Positions 17,903 through 28,178 of a DNA stretch of 44,256 bases are shown here, one piece after another. Each line of letters opens with the position of its first letter. The first letter of the stretch is position 1. Under the pieces are notes generated by a model, which made no database searches, was not told the DNA's origin, and was given only the letters and a program-made list of their open reading frames with translations. The position numbers were made by a program, and so were the translations under genes. Source of the stretch: Candidatus Martarchaeota archaeon (GTDB taxonomy: Archaea; Micrarchaeota; Micrarchaeia; Micrarchaeales; Micrarchaeaceae); contig JAMCYG010000013.1 in the NCBI GenBank assembly GCA_023473425.1, positions 1 through 44,256 on the forward strand, given 5' to 3'.

Positions 17903-19897
17903 ATGAAGCAGGCAAAATACATTACCGATGATATAGAGGGGGCGAAGCTGAGCAGGTCCCACATAAAAGTAATGCTGATCGCAGGGATGAGCTTCTTCAC
18001 GGATGCGTACGATCTTTTCGTGATAGGGGTCGTCCTCTTGATGCTGCGTTCAACGTTCACCCTCGGCACTTTCCAGCTAGGCATTCTGGCGAGTGCCGCA
18101 CTATTCGGGGCTGTGATTGGACCTGTCCTATTCGGAAGGGTTGCTGACAGGTTCGGCAGGAAGAGCACTTTCTGGATTACCGTAACTATACTAATAATAG
18201 GGGCTCTTGGCTCTGCGACATCATTAGGGTGGCTTCAGCTTGTTATTTGGAGATTCGTTCTGGGCATAGGTATAGGCGGTGACTATCCTATAAGCTCGAC
18301 AATAGTCGCCGAATACGCGAACAGGAATGACCGCGGCAAGCTGGTGGCTTCCACGTTTTCAATGCAGGGATTTGGTATAGCTGCAGGCGTGGCTGCTGCA
18401 TTCCTGCTGCTCCATTTCGGTATTCCGTCCGGCTATAGCTGGAGGCTTCTTCTGGCATTTGGCGCAATACCTTCAGTAGCCATACTATATTACAGGCTCA
18501 AGTTCAAGGAAACACCTACCTACAATCTTATGAACGGGAATGTTACGGAGGCTATGAAGACCATGGGCCTCGGTACCAAGACCATATCTGGCGGCAGGCT
18601 GCGCCTGCCCAAGATAAAGCTTCGCGACTTCATGCGCCAGCATTGGAAGATTGTCATCGGGACTGCCCTTGCATGGTTCCTGATGGACATATCGTACTAC
18701 GGCACTGGAATATTTACTCCATATCTTGCGTCGCTATTTGGCTTCTCGGGCGTCTATGCGGCTACAAAAGTATCTGCTCTCGTTCTGGTACTTTTTGCAG
18801 TGCCTGGCTACTGGATAGCTGTAGCGCTTATAGATAGGGAGGGAAGAAAGCCCATGCAGGCAATAGGCTTCCTTGTGATGGGGGTGGCATTCTTAATTCT
18901 TTCCATTTACGGCAGCGCATTATTGGCCTTCTCTTCCGCTGCATTCTTCGCGCTGTACGGGATTACTTTTCTATTCACTAATTATGGGCCGAACACTACC
19001 ACTTACGTATATCCGGTTGAAACGTATCCGACAAGCATACGTGCCACTGGCCACGGCATAGCTGCGACGTCTGGCAAGCTCGGTGCCGCCATATCTGCTA
19101 TGCTCTTTCCAATAGTGATAGAGGCGATAGGCAAATTCAGCCTGCTCGCGGTGCTCGGAGGTATAGCTTTCGTCGGTTTCTTAATAACAATATTCCTGCT
19201 TCCGGAAACGAAGAGGAGGTCGCTTGTCGAGACATCTGGTGAGGCAGAGCTAATGATGGTCACGGCAACATTGAACAACGAGTTCTCATCCCACATCGGT
19301 AGCATAAACGATGCGACTAAACTGCTACATCGCATGCTCACTTCTAACGGAAAAGACAGCGGCAATGTAATGTACAGAAGGATCAAAGACAAGGAAAGGG
19401 CCGCTGACAGGAATGTGCACAACATTTACGATTACATATCGTCTATGCGCACTGGTCTGGTCTCGTACATAGACGTATCGCATCTGGCATCGAAACTTGA
19501 TGACATAATAGACATGGAGGAGGCCGCCGCCGCCAGACTCGCGATGTACGGTGTAACAAGACCTGACAAGCCGATGAGGGAGTTCGCAGAGCTGATAGAT
19601 AAATGCGTATTTAAGACATTGGAGAGCGTAGGCCTTATGAGCGATTTGATGGCCGGCAACACCAGTGTCCAGAAGCTGCTGAAGGAAAACTACATAGCCG
19701 CTTCGGATTATGAAGGCAAAGCAGATGAGCTGCTCAGAAGGTCGCTCGGTGCACTAATGAGGCTGCAGAACGCGAAGGAAGTCATCGTGAAGAAGGATAT
19801 TTACGAGATGCTCGAGGATATAACTGATAGGTGCATCGACGTATTCGACGTACTGAATGACATTACGATGAGGTACCTGAAGGGCAATGGAGGGTAA
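17903..19897 (+). CDS. MFS phosphate:H+ symporter (PHS/Pho84-like) fused to C-terminal DUF47/PhoU-like domain
   Basis: FFTDAYDLFVIG, FGRVADRFGRK, GIGIGGDYPISSTIVAEYANRNDRGKLVASTF; C-terminal ~205 aa with DVSHLASKLDDIIDMEEAAAARLAMYGV and VKKDIYEMLEDITDRCIDVFDVLNDI as in DUF47. Confidence 0.92.
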   Translation: MKQAKYITDDIEGAKLSRSHIKVMLIAGMSFFTDAYDLFVIGVVLLMLRSTFTLGTFQLGILASAALFGAVIGPVLFGRVADRFGRKSTFWITVTILIIGALGSATSLGWLQLVIWRFVLGIGIGGDYPISSTIVAEYANRNDRGKLVASTFSMQGFGIAAGVAAAFLLLHFGIPSGYSWRLLLAFGAIPSVAILYYRLKFKETPTYNLMNGNVTEAMKTMGLGTKTISGGRLRLPKIKLRDFMRQHWKIVIGTALAWFLMDISYYGTGIFTPYLASLFGFSGVYAATKVSALVLVLFAVPGYWIAVALIDREGRKPMQAIGFLVMGVAFLILSIYGSALLAFSSAAFFALYGITFLFTNYGPNTTTYVYPVETYPTSIRATGHGIAATSGKLGAAISAMLFPIVIEAIGKFSLLAVLGGIAFVGFLITIFLLPETKRRSLVETSGEAELMMVTATLNNEFSSHIGSINDATKLLHRMLTSNGKDSGNVMYRRIKDKERAADRNVHNIYDYISSMRTGLVSYIDVSHLASKLDDIIDMEEAAAARLAMYGVTRPDKPMREFAELIDKCVFKTLESVGLMSDLMAGNTSVQKLLKENYIAASDYEGKADELLRRSLGALMRLQNAKEVIVKKDIYEMLEDITDRCIDVFDVLNDITMRYLKGNGG

Positions 19898-19963
19898 CCA
19901 TACTGGGCATGGAAATGGTTAAATTAGTTTCCAGATATTCTATCCGCAAAAGGGTGTGATGGG

Positions 19964-20437
19964 ATGGGACAGATGGAAATGAGCAGACGCAAGTCTGCAG
20001 GGCAGCGCATGGAGGTGCGGCCTCTTGTTCCGGAGGGGCTCGCTGTGGTGGTGGCCAACATAGGACTCATAGCCCATGCATGGAAGGAAGACTTCGATTT
20101 GTCTGACATATACGAAGCGCTTCTAATGGAGCATCCGAAAGTAGCAGAATGGCTCAAAGAACATGAAAACATGGCTGCTGAGAGAGAATTCTGCGCTCCA
20201 GATCCTAGTTATGTGCGGCAACAAGCATATCACGCTGGCAATACAATGGTGCTCAGTCTGCCCATAAAACTGGTCGACGCAATAATAGACATAGGGATGT
20301 CTGGCGGTTCTATAGCCGGGGACGTTCCTTTCTCCAGCATGTTCGTTGAGCTGCTGGTTGAAAATCCAAGAGTGCAGGCTGCGATCAGCGAGAGAAACAG
20401 CGCTGTCGCTAAACTGCGAACCATACCAACAGACTGA
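19964..20437 (+). CDS. Hypothetical protein (157 aa)
   Basis: Uninterrupted ORF following the transporter on the same strand. Confidence 0.6.
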   Translation: MGQMEMSRRKSAGQRMEVRPLVPEGLAVVVANIGLIAHAWKEDFDLSDIYEALLMEHPKVAEWLKEHENMAAEREFCAPDPSYVRQQAYHAGNTMVLSLPIKLVDAIIDIGMSGGSIAGDVPFSSMFVELLVENPRVQAAISERNSAVAKLRTIPTD

Positions 20438-20543
20438 TAAAATACATGATGCAAATCAAAAGGTATATATTTGTTTTTGTATATTAAATACTTACAATCA
20501 GCCAGACATCGTCTATTTAGAGATATCTCTGTTTGGTGAGCCG

Positions 20544-20768
20544 TTGCTTCCCGTCCCAGAACTAATTCCAGAACATAAGCTGCTGAGCGAGAGCGAGGCT
20601 AAGAAGGTAGCAGCAAAATTCAATGCACGACTAGAGGACTTCCCTAAGATACTGAGCAGTGACCCGCAAGCGGTTAAGCTCGGAGCTGAGCCAGGGCAGC
20701 TGATAGAGATAAAGAGAAACGACGACGGCAACAAGTACCTGTACTACAGGTATGTAGTCAAGGGTTGA
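20544..20768 (+). CDS. rpoH: DNA-directed RNA polymerase subunit H (Rpo5)
   Basis: LPVPELIPEHKLLSESEAKKV...FPKILSSDPQAVKLGAEPGQLIEIKR; probable TTG start at 20544 behind GGTGAG, giving a normal 74-aa Rpo5. Confidence 0.9.
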   Translation: MLPVPELIPEHKLLSESEAKKVAAKFNARLEDFPKILSSDPQAVKLGAEPGQLIEIKRNDDGNKYLYYRYVVKG

Positions 20769-20795
20769 CCCTTGAACTTTCGGCAGCGTGATACA

Positions 20796-22406
20796 ATGGA
20801 TGCAGATGTCATACACGACTCCCACGAGGTCCTGGAATCATATCTGAAGAACAGCTCGATAGTCCAGCAGCAGATAGACAGCTACAACAGGTTTCTTCAT
20901 ATAGGGCTTCCGAAGCTTATAGAGAGCCAGAGCATAATAGAGCCGGACGTACCGAACTTCTCGGTAAAGCTTCTCGGCATAAGGATCGGGAACCCGGTGG
21001 TAATAGAATCCGACAGCTCCACAAAACCGATAATGCCAAATGAGGCGCTGGCAAGGAATCTTACATATGCGTCGCCATTATACATAACTTACGTGCCGGT
21101 TATTCAGGGAATCGAGAAAAGGGACTCGTACGACGAGATATTTGTTGGCGAGCTGCCTGTAATGGTAAAGAGCGATCTGTGCTATACCAAGAGCATGACT
21201 AGAGAGCAGATGATAAGCGAAGGCGAGGATCCTGATGATCCTGGCGGATATTTCATAATCAAGGGCACGGAACGCGTGCTCATAGGAGTGGAGGACCTCG
21301 CGCCCAACAGAATAATATGCACCAAAGAGAAGGGTAAAGGCACGGTCAGCAAAGTGTTCTCTACAAGGTACGGCTTTAGGACGAAGTGCAGCGTCACTAG
21401 AGATAGCTATGGGGTATACACTCTTTTGTTCCCGACGCTGACGAAAAGCATCGACCTTGTGCTAGTGCTCAAGGCTCTGGGTCTCACCAACGAGGACATC
21501 ATGGGGAACATAACCAGCAAGGCCGTAAAGAACGACATGCTGCTCAATATGGACCTCAGCCAGGCGAAGGAGCTGGACCAGAAGGGGGCAATACTGGAAA
21601 TAGGGAAGATAGCAGTGCCCAACCAGGCGAAGGAATACCAGATAAAGAGGGCGCAGCAGCAGCTCGACACCTTCATACTTCCGCACGTGGGATCCGACTC
21701 GAAGATGAGAGAGGAGAAAGGCAGGTACCTGATACGCATGGCTGAGCGCGCATCGCTCGTTGCGTACGGCAGGATAAAGGGCGATGATAAGGACCACTAC
21801 AAGAACAAGAGAATCAAGCTTGCCGGCGATCTCATGGAGGAGCTGTTCAACCATGCGCTCAAGTTCTTCGTAAGGGACGTCAAGTACCACATAGAGAGGA
21901 CCGTGGCAAGGGGAAGGAAGCTTACGTTTAGGACTGCGATAAACCCTGACACCATAACAGACAAGATATTATCAGCAATGGGCACAGGATCATGGCCTGC
22001 TGGGCAAAGCGGAGTCTCGCAGGTGCTCGACAGGGTTAACTACATATCTGCTCTTGCACACCTCAGGCGCGTCAAGTCGCCTCTGGCAAAGAAGAGGCAG
22101 CACTTTAAGGCGCGTGATGTTCATGGGACTCACTTCGGCAAGCTATGCCCAAGCGAGACTCCAGAAGGCGTTGAGGTCGGGCTTACTAGGTACCTTGCCA
22201 CGATGGCAAGAGTGACGGTCGGTGCTGACGAGCAGATGTTCAAGGACAAGCTCAAAGAGCTGCAGATTCTCGACACGTGGATCGAGGCAGCTGATGAGAA
22301 AGAGGCCGACAAAGTAAAGAAGAAGATAGAGAAGGAAGAGGAGAAAGTGGCAAAGGAAGAGGCAAAAGCGGAGAGAGCAGTGCAGCACGCCGGCCCAGCC
22401 AATTGA
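20796..22406 (+). CDS. rpoB2: DNA-directed RNA polymerase subunit B'' (Rpo2N)
   Basis: GGYFIIKGTERVLIGVEDLAPNRI, SPLAKKRQHFKARDVHGTHFGKLCPSETPEG. Confidence 0.97.
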   Translation: MDADVIHDSHEVLESYLKNSSIVQQQIDSYNRFLHIGLPKLIESQSIIEPDVPNFSVKLLGIRIGNPVVIESDSSTKPIMPNEALARNLTYASPLYITYVPVIQGIEKRDSYDEIFVGELPVMVKSDLCYTKSMTREQMISEGEDPDDPGGYFIIKGTERVLIGVEDLAPNRIICTKEKGKGTVSKVFSTRYGFRTKCSVTRDSYGVYTLLFPTLTKSIDLVLVLKALGLTNEDIMGNITSKAVKNDMLLNMDLSQAKELDQKGAILEIGKIAVPNQAKEYQIKRAQQQLDTFILPHVGSDSKMREEKGRYLIRMAERASLVAYGRIKGDDKDHYKNKRIKLAGDLMEELFNHALKFFVRDVKYHIERTVARGRKLTFRTAINPDTITDKILSAMGTGSWPAGQSGVSQVLDRVNYISALAHLRRVKSPLAKKRQHFKARDVHGTHFGKLCPSETPEGVEVGLTRYLATMARVTVGADEQMFKDKLKELQILDTWIEAADEKEADKVKKKIEKEEEKVAKEEAKAERAVQHAGPAN

Positions 22407-22412
22407 GGTGTT

Positions 22413-24272
22413 ATGATGAGCGATCACAGCGAATCCAAGAAAGAGACCGGGAAGCATGGCAAGTGCTATGTATACCTGGATGGAAAAGCGATAGGTTATG
22501 TCAGGGACGGGCGTGCATTCGCCGAAGAGGTCAGAAGGAACAGGAGGAACGGAATAGTTTCTGGAGAGATAAACGTCACCTACGTCGGCAAGATCAATGA
22601 GGTGCACATAAACGCAGACCACGGGAGAGCCAGGAAGCCGTACATTATTGTAGAGAACGGCGTAAGCAAGCTCACGCCAGAGCTTAAAGAGAGGCTCAAG
22701 AACAATGAGATTAACTTCAATTACCTGATAAGGCGCGGAGTCATAGAGTTCCTTGACGCCGAAGAGGAAGAAAACGCGTTCGTGGCTGTAAGAGAAGAGG
22801 ACATAAAACCGGAAACCACGCACTTGGATCCAGACCCTGCATCCATGTTCAGCCTTACTGTTAACAACATAGTGTTCCCGGAATACAACACAGTAGGAAA
22901 GCATTCACTGGCATCAGGCTCTGTGAAGCAGGGGCAGGGGCTCTATGCGATCAACTTCAACAACAGGTACGACTCGAGAGCTTTCCTTATGTACTATCCG
23001 CAGAAGCCAGTGGTCAACACCACGATCTACAGGACGCTCAATCTAGAGAGGCATGCCTCAGGGCAAAATTTCGTCGTTGCCCTGTCAACGTACTATGGCT
23101 ATAGCATGGACGACGCAACGATACTTAACAAGGCAGCCGTCGACAGAGGCCTGGGTCGTGCAGCATACTTCAAGTCGTTCGTCGACGAAGAACGCAGATA
23201 TCCCGGAGGCCAGCAGGACACGTTTAAGATACCGCCTGCTACCGCAGAAGGCTATCTGGGCGAACATGCATACTCAAAGCTCTCCGAGGATGGTATAATA
23301 GAGAAGGAGCAGAGTGTGGGCGAAGGCGACGTCATAATAGGTAAGGTGTCGCCTCCGAGGTTCATAGAGGAGCAGACAGGCATAGGTATGACTGAAGAGC
23401 GAGGAAGGGACAATTCCACATCGCTTAGGGCTAGCGAAGAGGGAGTTATAGATGACGTGGTCATAACCGAGACCACTGGCGCTACGAAGCTCGTAAAGGT
23501 TAGGATGAGGAGCCAGAAGATCCCTGAGATTGGAGACAAGTTTGAGTCAAGGCATGGGCAGAAAGGAATAGTGGCGCTTCTCGTGCCACAGGAGGACATG
23601 CCGTTCACGAAGGAAGGGGTCATACCGGATATGCTGCTCAATCCTACGAGCATACCAAGCAGAATGACATTCGGGCACATGCTCGAGACGATGGCCGGCA
23701 AGGTCGGGGCGCTGGAGGGCAAGATAATAGATGGCACGCCGTTTTCAGGCAAGAAAGGCAAGGCGAGGATAGACGATTACGGGTCAATTCTCGAGAGTTT
23801 CGGCTTTGACAAGTTTGGGGATGAGGTGCTTTACGATGGCAGGACAGGCAGGCAGTTCCCTGCGAAAATATTCCAGGGTGTTGTGTTCTACAACCGCCTT
23901 CTTCATATGGTAAGCCTTAAGCAGCAGGTCAGATCCAGAGGCCCGGTGCAGATACTAACTAGGCAGCCAACAGAGGGCAAGCCAAGGCGCGGAGGCCTTA
24001 GGTTCGGGGAGATGGAGCGCGACGCTTTGGTAGGCCACGGAGCATCTCTGCTCCTGAAGGAGCGCATGCTAGAGCAGAGCGACAAATGGGAAGTCTGGGT
24101 ATGCAAGAAGTGCGGAGACATAGGCTACTATGACTATGTGAGGAACATGCCAGTCTGCCAGGTCGACGGCCCTGGTTCGCTCGTAAGCGTCGAGATAAGC
24201 TATGCGTTCAAGCTGCTGCTCGATGAGATAAAGGCAATGCATATACTGCCGAAGATAACGGTGAACGATTGA
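22413..24272 (+). CDS. rpoB1: DNA-directed RNA polymerase subunit B' (Rpo2C)
   Basis: GDKFESRHGQKGIVALLVPQEDMPF, RPRRGGLRFGEMERDALVGHGA-type motif. Confidence 0.97.
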   Translation: MMSDHSESKKETGKHGKCYVYLDGKAIGYVRDGRAFAEEVRRNRRNGIVSGEINVTYVGKINEVHINADHGRARKPYIIVENGVSKLTPELKERLKNNEINFNYLIRRGVIEFLDAEEEENAFVAVREEDIKPETTHLDPDPASMFSLTVNNIVFPEYNTVGKHSLASGSVKQGQGLYAINFNNRYDSRAFLMYYPQKPVVNTTIYRTLNLERHASGQNFVVALSTYYGYSMDDATILNKAAVDRGLGRAAYFKSFVDEERRYPGGQQDTFKIPPATAEGYLGEHAYSKLSEDGIIEKEQSVGEGDVIIGKVSPPRFIEEQTGIGMTEERGRDNSTSLRASEEGVIDDVVITETTGATKLVKVRMRSQKIPEIGDKFESRHGQKGIVALLVPQEDMPFTKEGVIPDMLLNPTSIPSRMTFGHMLETMAGKVGALEGKIIDGTPFSGKKGKARIDDYGSILESFGFDKFGDEVLYDGRTGRQFPAKIFQGVVFYNRLLHMVSLKQQVRSRGPVQILTRQPTEGKPRRGGLRFGEMERDALVGHGASLLLKERMLEQSDKWEVWVCKKCGDIGYYDYVRNMPVCQVDGPGSLVSVEISYAFKLLLDEIKAMHILPKITVND

Positions 24273-24302
24273 GTTTTACTGAACGAATAATGGTGCGTGC
24301 TC

Positions 24303-26945
24303 ATGAAGGCTGAAGCTATCAACGACATAAGATTCACGGTGTTATCACCGGAAAGGATAAGGAAGATGAGCGTCGCAAAGCTCATCGTACCTGATGCGTA
24401 CAATGAAGACGGCTATCCTATCGATGGCGGTCTGATAGACCAGAGGCTGGGAGTCATAGAGCCGGGGCTCAGGTGTAAGACCTGCGGAGGCAGGGCCAAG
24501 TCTTGCCCTGGCCACTTCGGTCACATAGAGCTAGTCAGACCTGTGGTGCACCCTGCATATGCAAAGACAATATACATGCTACTTCAGTCTACATGCAACA
24601 GCTGCCACAGGGCGCTGATGAGCGAGAGCGCGATAAAGGAGCTTAGGCCAGTAATAGAGACCATGACAATAGACGAGAGCGATGAGGTACTTAAGGCCGT
24701 AGAGGGACAGGCCCAGAAGGCCGACAAGGGCGCAGAGTCAGCAGCCCATGCCGGATTGCAGCAGAACGGCAACGGGGTATCAATGAACCAGTCGATGGTC
24801 ATCTCTGCCAGCATGCCAGCAATAAAAAGGCTCAAGTCTGTGAAGATCTGCCCGCACTGTAAAGCACAGCAGGCCAAGATAAAGTTCGAGAAGCCTACTA
24901 GGTTCATGGTAGGCAATGAGACGCTCAGGCCCGACGACGTTCGCGACTGGCTCTCAAAGATACCTGACGACGACCTCATGCTGTTTGGCATAGACCCGAA
25001 GGCGACCAGGCCTGAGTGGTTCATTATAACTGCGCTCCTCGTGCCGCCGGTGAACGTCAGGCCCTCGATAACGCTCGAATCTGGTGAGCGAAGCGAGGAC
25101 GATCTGACCCACAAGCTCGTCGACATAATGAGGGTGAACAGGAAGCTGGAGCAGGACATAGACGCCGGGGCCCCGCAGATAATAATAGATGACCAGTGGG
25201 AACTCCTTCAGTACCACGTCACATCGTATTTCGACAATGAGACTGCAGGCATACCTGTCAGCAGGCACAGGTCTGGCAGGCCGCTAAAGACTCTTGCGCA
25301 GAGGCTCAAGGGCAAGGAAGGCAGGCTCAGATACAACCTTTCTGGCAAGAGGGTTAACTTTTCAGCAAGAAGCGTGATAACTCCCGATCCGAGGCTCTCG
25401 GTGAACAGTGTAGGCATACCTATAGACATAGCGAAAGGCATGTCAGTGCCTATGTATGTCACAAAGTGGAACATCGACGAGCTGAAGGAATGGATGCAGC
25501 GTACAGAGTATCCGATGATAGTCAACGTAATCTCAAAGGAGGGCGTAAGAAAGAGGATAACCGAGACCAACAGGGCTGAACTGCTCGCTTCAGTAGAGCC
25601 AGGTGTGATACTGGAGCGCCAGCTCATAGACGGCGACATAGCGCTGTTCAACAGGCAGCCAACGCTGCACAGAGTCTCTATAATGGCGCACATAGTCAAA
25701 GTCGTGCCTGATAAGACCATAAGAATCAATCCTTCGATAGCGCACCCGTACGGTGCCGACTTCGACGGAGACGAAATGAACATACATATTCCACAGAGCC
25801 TTGAGGCACAGGCGGAGGCCAGATACCTGATGCAGCCCAAGCTTCTGTTCATGTCTGCAAAGGACAGCTCCCCTATATCGAGCCTGTCAGAGGAGCAGGT
25901 CATGGGAGTTTACCTGCTCACGCTCGACAGCACAGAGCTTAGCAGGGAAGAGACGATGGAGCTGCTTTCTTATGTGGGGATAACTGACATGCCAGAGCCG
26001 CTTAAGAACGGAAAGTACAGCGGAAAATCCATATTCTCCATGCTGCTCCCTGTAGACTATAGCACAGAGCAGAAGGCAGGAAGAGACAACATTGTTGTGA
26101 TAAAGAACGGCAAGCTGAAATCAGGTGTGGTAAATCACAGTGCTGTCGGAGGCCATGGCTTTATGATAATGGAGATATTCGACAGGTATGGCCCTGACTA
26201 CACGGAAGCATTCCTGACTAGGTCGATAAACCTCGCACTCAAGTACACGTACATGCGCGGCATAACGATAAGTGTGCGCGACTTCTACATAACAGATGAG
26301 ATGAGGAAAGAGCGCGAAAAGCTCATCGAGACTGTGAAGAGCAACGCTGAGGTAGTAATGAAAAATTACAAGGATGGCAAGCTCGAGGCGCAGCCGGGCT
26401 ACACTGTCAAGGAGACATACAAGATGCTGCTGCTTGCGGAGCTTGACTCTGCCAGGGACCTCGCGGTATCGATAGTCAATAAGCATTTCAACTATACAAA
26501 CAACCTTTTCCTCATGTCTGAAGTGCATGTGAGGGGAGATATAAGGACGATAGTCCAGACCAGCCTGTTGCTCGGGCAGCAGAACGTCAGAGCGGACAGG
26601 CCTACGCGTGGCTACTCTGGCAGGGCTATACCATACATAGCGAAGAATGATGATGCTCCGGAATCCAAGGGATTCATAAAGGACAGCTTCTTCGATGGGT
26701 TGGAGCCTACTGAGCTCTACCTGCACGCTATGGGGGCGAGAGCTTCTATGCAATCCAAGTCCCTTATAACAGCAGTGAGCGGATACTTGATGAGAAGGCT
26801 GATAAATGCCATGCAGGACTTCTATGTGGAAAAGGACATGAGCGTCAGGGGCGCAGGGGGCGCTCTGCTGCAGACCATATACGGCGGCGACGGGATCGAT
26901 CCGATGATGGCAGGGGCTGCAGCTGCAGCGAAGAAGAGGAAGTGA
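24303..26945 (+). CDS. rpoA1: DNA-directed RNA polymerase subunit A' (Rpo1N)
   Basis: YGADFDGDEMNIHIPQ catalytic motif, CKTCGGRAKSCPGHFGHI Zn motif. Confidence 0.97.
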   Translation: MKAEAINDIRFTVLSPERIRKMSVAKLIVPDAYNEDGYPIDGGLIDQRLGVIEPGLRCKTCGGRAKSCPGHFGHIELVRPVVHPAYAKTIYMLLQSTCNSCHRALMSESAIKELRPVIETMTIDESDEVLKAVEGQAQKADKGAESAAHAGLQQNGNGVSMNQSMVISASMPAIKRLKSVKICPHCKAQQAKIKFEKPTRFMVGNETLRPDDVRDWLSKIPDDDLMLFGIDPKATRPEWFIITALLVPPVNVRPSITLESGERSEDDLTHKLVDIMRVNRKLEQDIDAGAPQIIIDDQWELLQYHVTSYFDNETAGIPVSRHRSGRPLKTLAQRLKGKEGRLRYNLSGKRVNFSARSVITPDPRLSVNSVGIPIDIAKGMSVPMYVTKWNIDELKEWMQRTEYPMIVNVISKEGVRKRITETNRAELLASVEPGVILERQLIDGDIALFNRQPTLHRVSIMAHIVKVVPDKTIRINPSIAHPYGADFDGDEMNIHIPQSLEAQAEARYLMQPKLLFMSAKDSSPISSLSEEQVMGVYLLTLDSTELSREETMELLSYVGITDMPEPLKNGKYSGKSIFSMLLPVDYSTEQKAGRDNIVVIKNGKLKSGVVNHSAVGGHGFMIMEIFDRYGPDYTEAFLTRSINLALKYTYMRGITISVRDFYITDEMRKEREKLIETVKSNAEVVMKNYKDGKLEAQPGYTVKETYKMLLLAELDSARDLAVSIVNKHFNYTNNLFLMSEVHVRGDIRTIVQTSLLLGQQNVRADRPTRGYSGRAIPYIAKNDDAPESKGFIKDSFFDGLEPTELYLHAMGARASMQSKSLITAVSGYLMRRLINAMQDFYVEKDMSVRGAGGALLQTIYGGDGIDPMMAGAAAAAKKRK

Positions 26946-26949
26946 TATC

Positions 26950-28050
26950 ATGGAAAAGAACGAGAAGAGCGCTAACAAGTACGGCATAGCTTATGGCGAA
27001 GCCGTCGGCACAGTCGCAGCGCAGTCACTGGGGGAGCCGACAACGCAGATGGTCCTCGGATCGCTTCACCAAGCTGGCATAAAGACCATAGTCACAACTA
27101 CTGGCCTGCCAAGGATGATGGAGATAGCCGATGCAAGAAAGAAGCCGAAGAGCCCCATGATGATCATACATTTCGATCCGAAGATAAGCAAGGACTATGA
27201 GAAGATAAGGGCGATAAGGTATAAGCTGGAAGAGGTGCGCCTATCGCAGCTCATAGAGGGCTACGAGGAGGACTTCAGGACAGGCAGCATGGTCATCAAG
27301 CTGGACAAGGCTAAACTAGCCGTATACGAGATAACGCCGAAGAGGATCATGAATGCGCTTGAATTGAAGGGCACAGTGGAAACCGCGCTGGTGGATAACG
27401 CCACAATAAAGGTGAAGGCGAAGAGGGCCAAGTCCGAATCCCAGGCTGCGGCATCTGAGAGCAAGATAAAGCATTATAGGATTACGTTCATAAGTGTGCT
27501 TTCTACAGTCGTATCGGGCATACCTGGCATAATAAAGGCAGTCATAGACATGTACGAGGACAACGCCTTCTATATAAAGACCGCGGGAAGCAACATGGAG
27601 GAAGCGATGAAGATAGAGGGCGTGGACAAATGGAACATAAGGTCCAATGACCCGTTCGAGGTAATGAAAGTGTATGGGATAGAGGCTGCAAGGAACACGA
27701 TAGCCAATGAGATGTACGAAGCCATAACCACGAACGGAGCTAACGTCAACTTTAGGCACATGTCACTGCTTGCAGATACCATGACCTATGCAGGTCACAT
27801 AAGCAGTGTAGGAAGGCACGGTGTGGCAGGGGAGAAAAGGTCTGTCTTTGCAAGAGCGGCGTTCGAAGAGACTGTCAAGCACTTTGTCAATGCAAGCGTC
27901 TTCGGCGAACATGACCTGTTGACTGGCGTGAGCGAAAACATACTGATAGGCAAGCAGATCGGAGTTGGAACCGGCCGCGTGCGCCTCAGCGTAAAGAAGG
28001 ACGACCTCCAGAAGCTGAAGAGGGCGGCAGAGAAGGCCGAGAAGAAGTAA
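26950..28050 (+). CDS. rpoA2: DNA-directed RNA polymerase subunit A'' (Rpo1C)
   Basis: YGEAVGTVAAQSLGEPTTQMVLGSLHQAG; HMSLLADTMTYAGHISSVGRHG. Confidence 0.97.
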   Translation: MEKNEKSANKYGIAYGEAVGTVAAQSLGEPTTQMVLGSLHQAGIKTIVTTTGLPRMMEIADARKKPKSPMMIIHFDPKISKDYEKIRAIRYKLEEVRLSQLIEGYEEDFRTGSMVIKLDKAKLAVYEITPKRIMNALELKGTVETALVDNATIKVKAKRAKSESQAAASESKIKHYRITFISVLSTVVSGIPGIIKAVIDMYEDNAFYIKTAGSNMEEAMKIEGVDKWNIRSNDPFEVMKVYGIEAARNTIANEMYEAITTNGANVNFRHMSLLADTMTYAGHISSVGRHGVAGEKRSVFARAAFEETVKHFVNASVFGEHDLLTGVSENILIGKQIGVGTGRVRLSVKKDDLQKLKRAAEKAEKK

Positions 28051-28178
28051 GCCGTTGCGCATTGAAATGTAAATGTTTAAAATATGTTACATCTCTTATT
28101 ATAACGTCATTAAACCAACGAAATACATGCGTTGCGGAACATTGCGTTATGCGTTATTTGTTGTCTTAGGTGCTAAAA

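Noticed and set aside
20346-20543. N-terminal extension of the rpoH ORF
   Set aside because: Overlaps the preceding CDS and promoter region; does not resemble Rpo5, which is complete from TTG 20544.
22143-22904. 253-aa minus-strand ORF
   Set aside because: Antisense across the rpoB2/rpoB1 junction; both sense genes are certain.
25208-25903. 231-aa minus-strand ORF
   Set aside because: Antisense to the rpoA1 catalytic region.
26121-26987. 288-aa minus-strand ORF
   Set aside because: Antisense shadow of rpoA1, whose translation is unambiguous; translation is Tyr/His/Arg/Leu-rich without family features.
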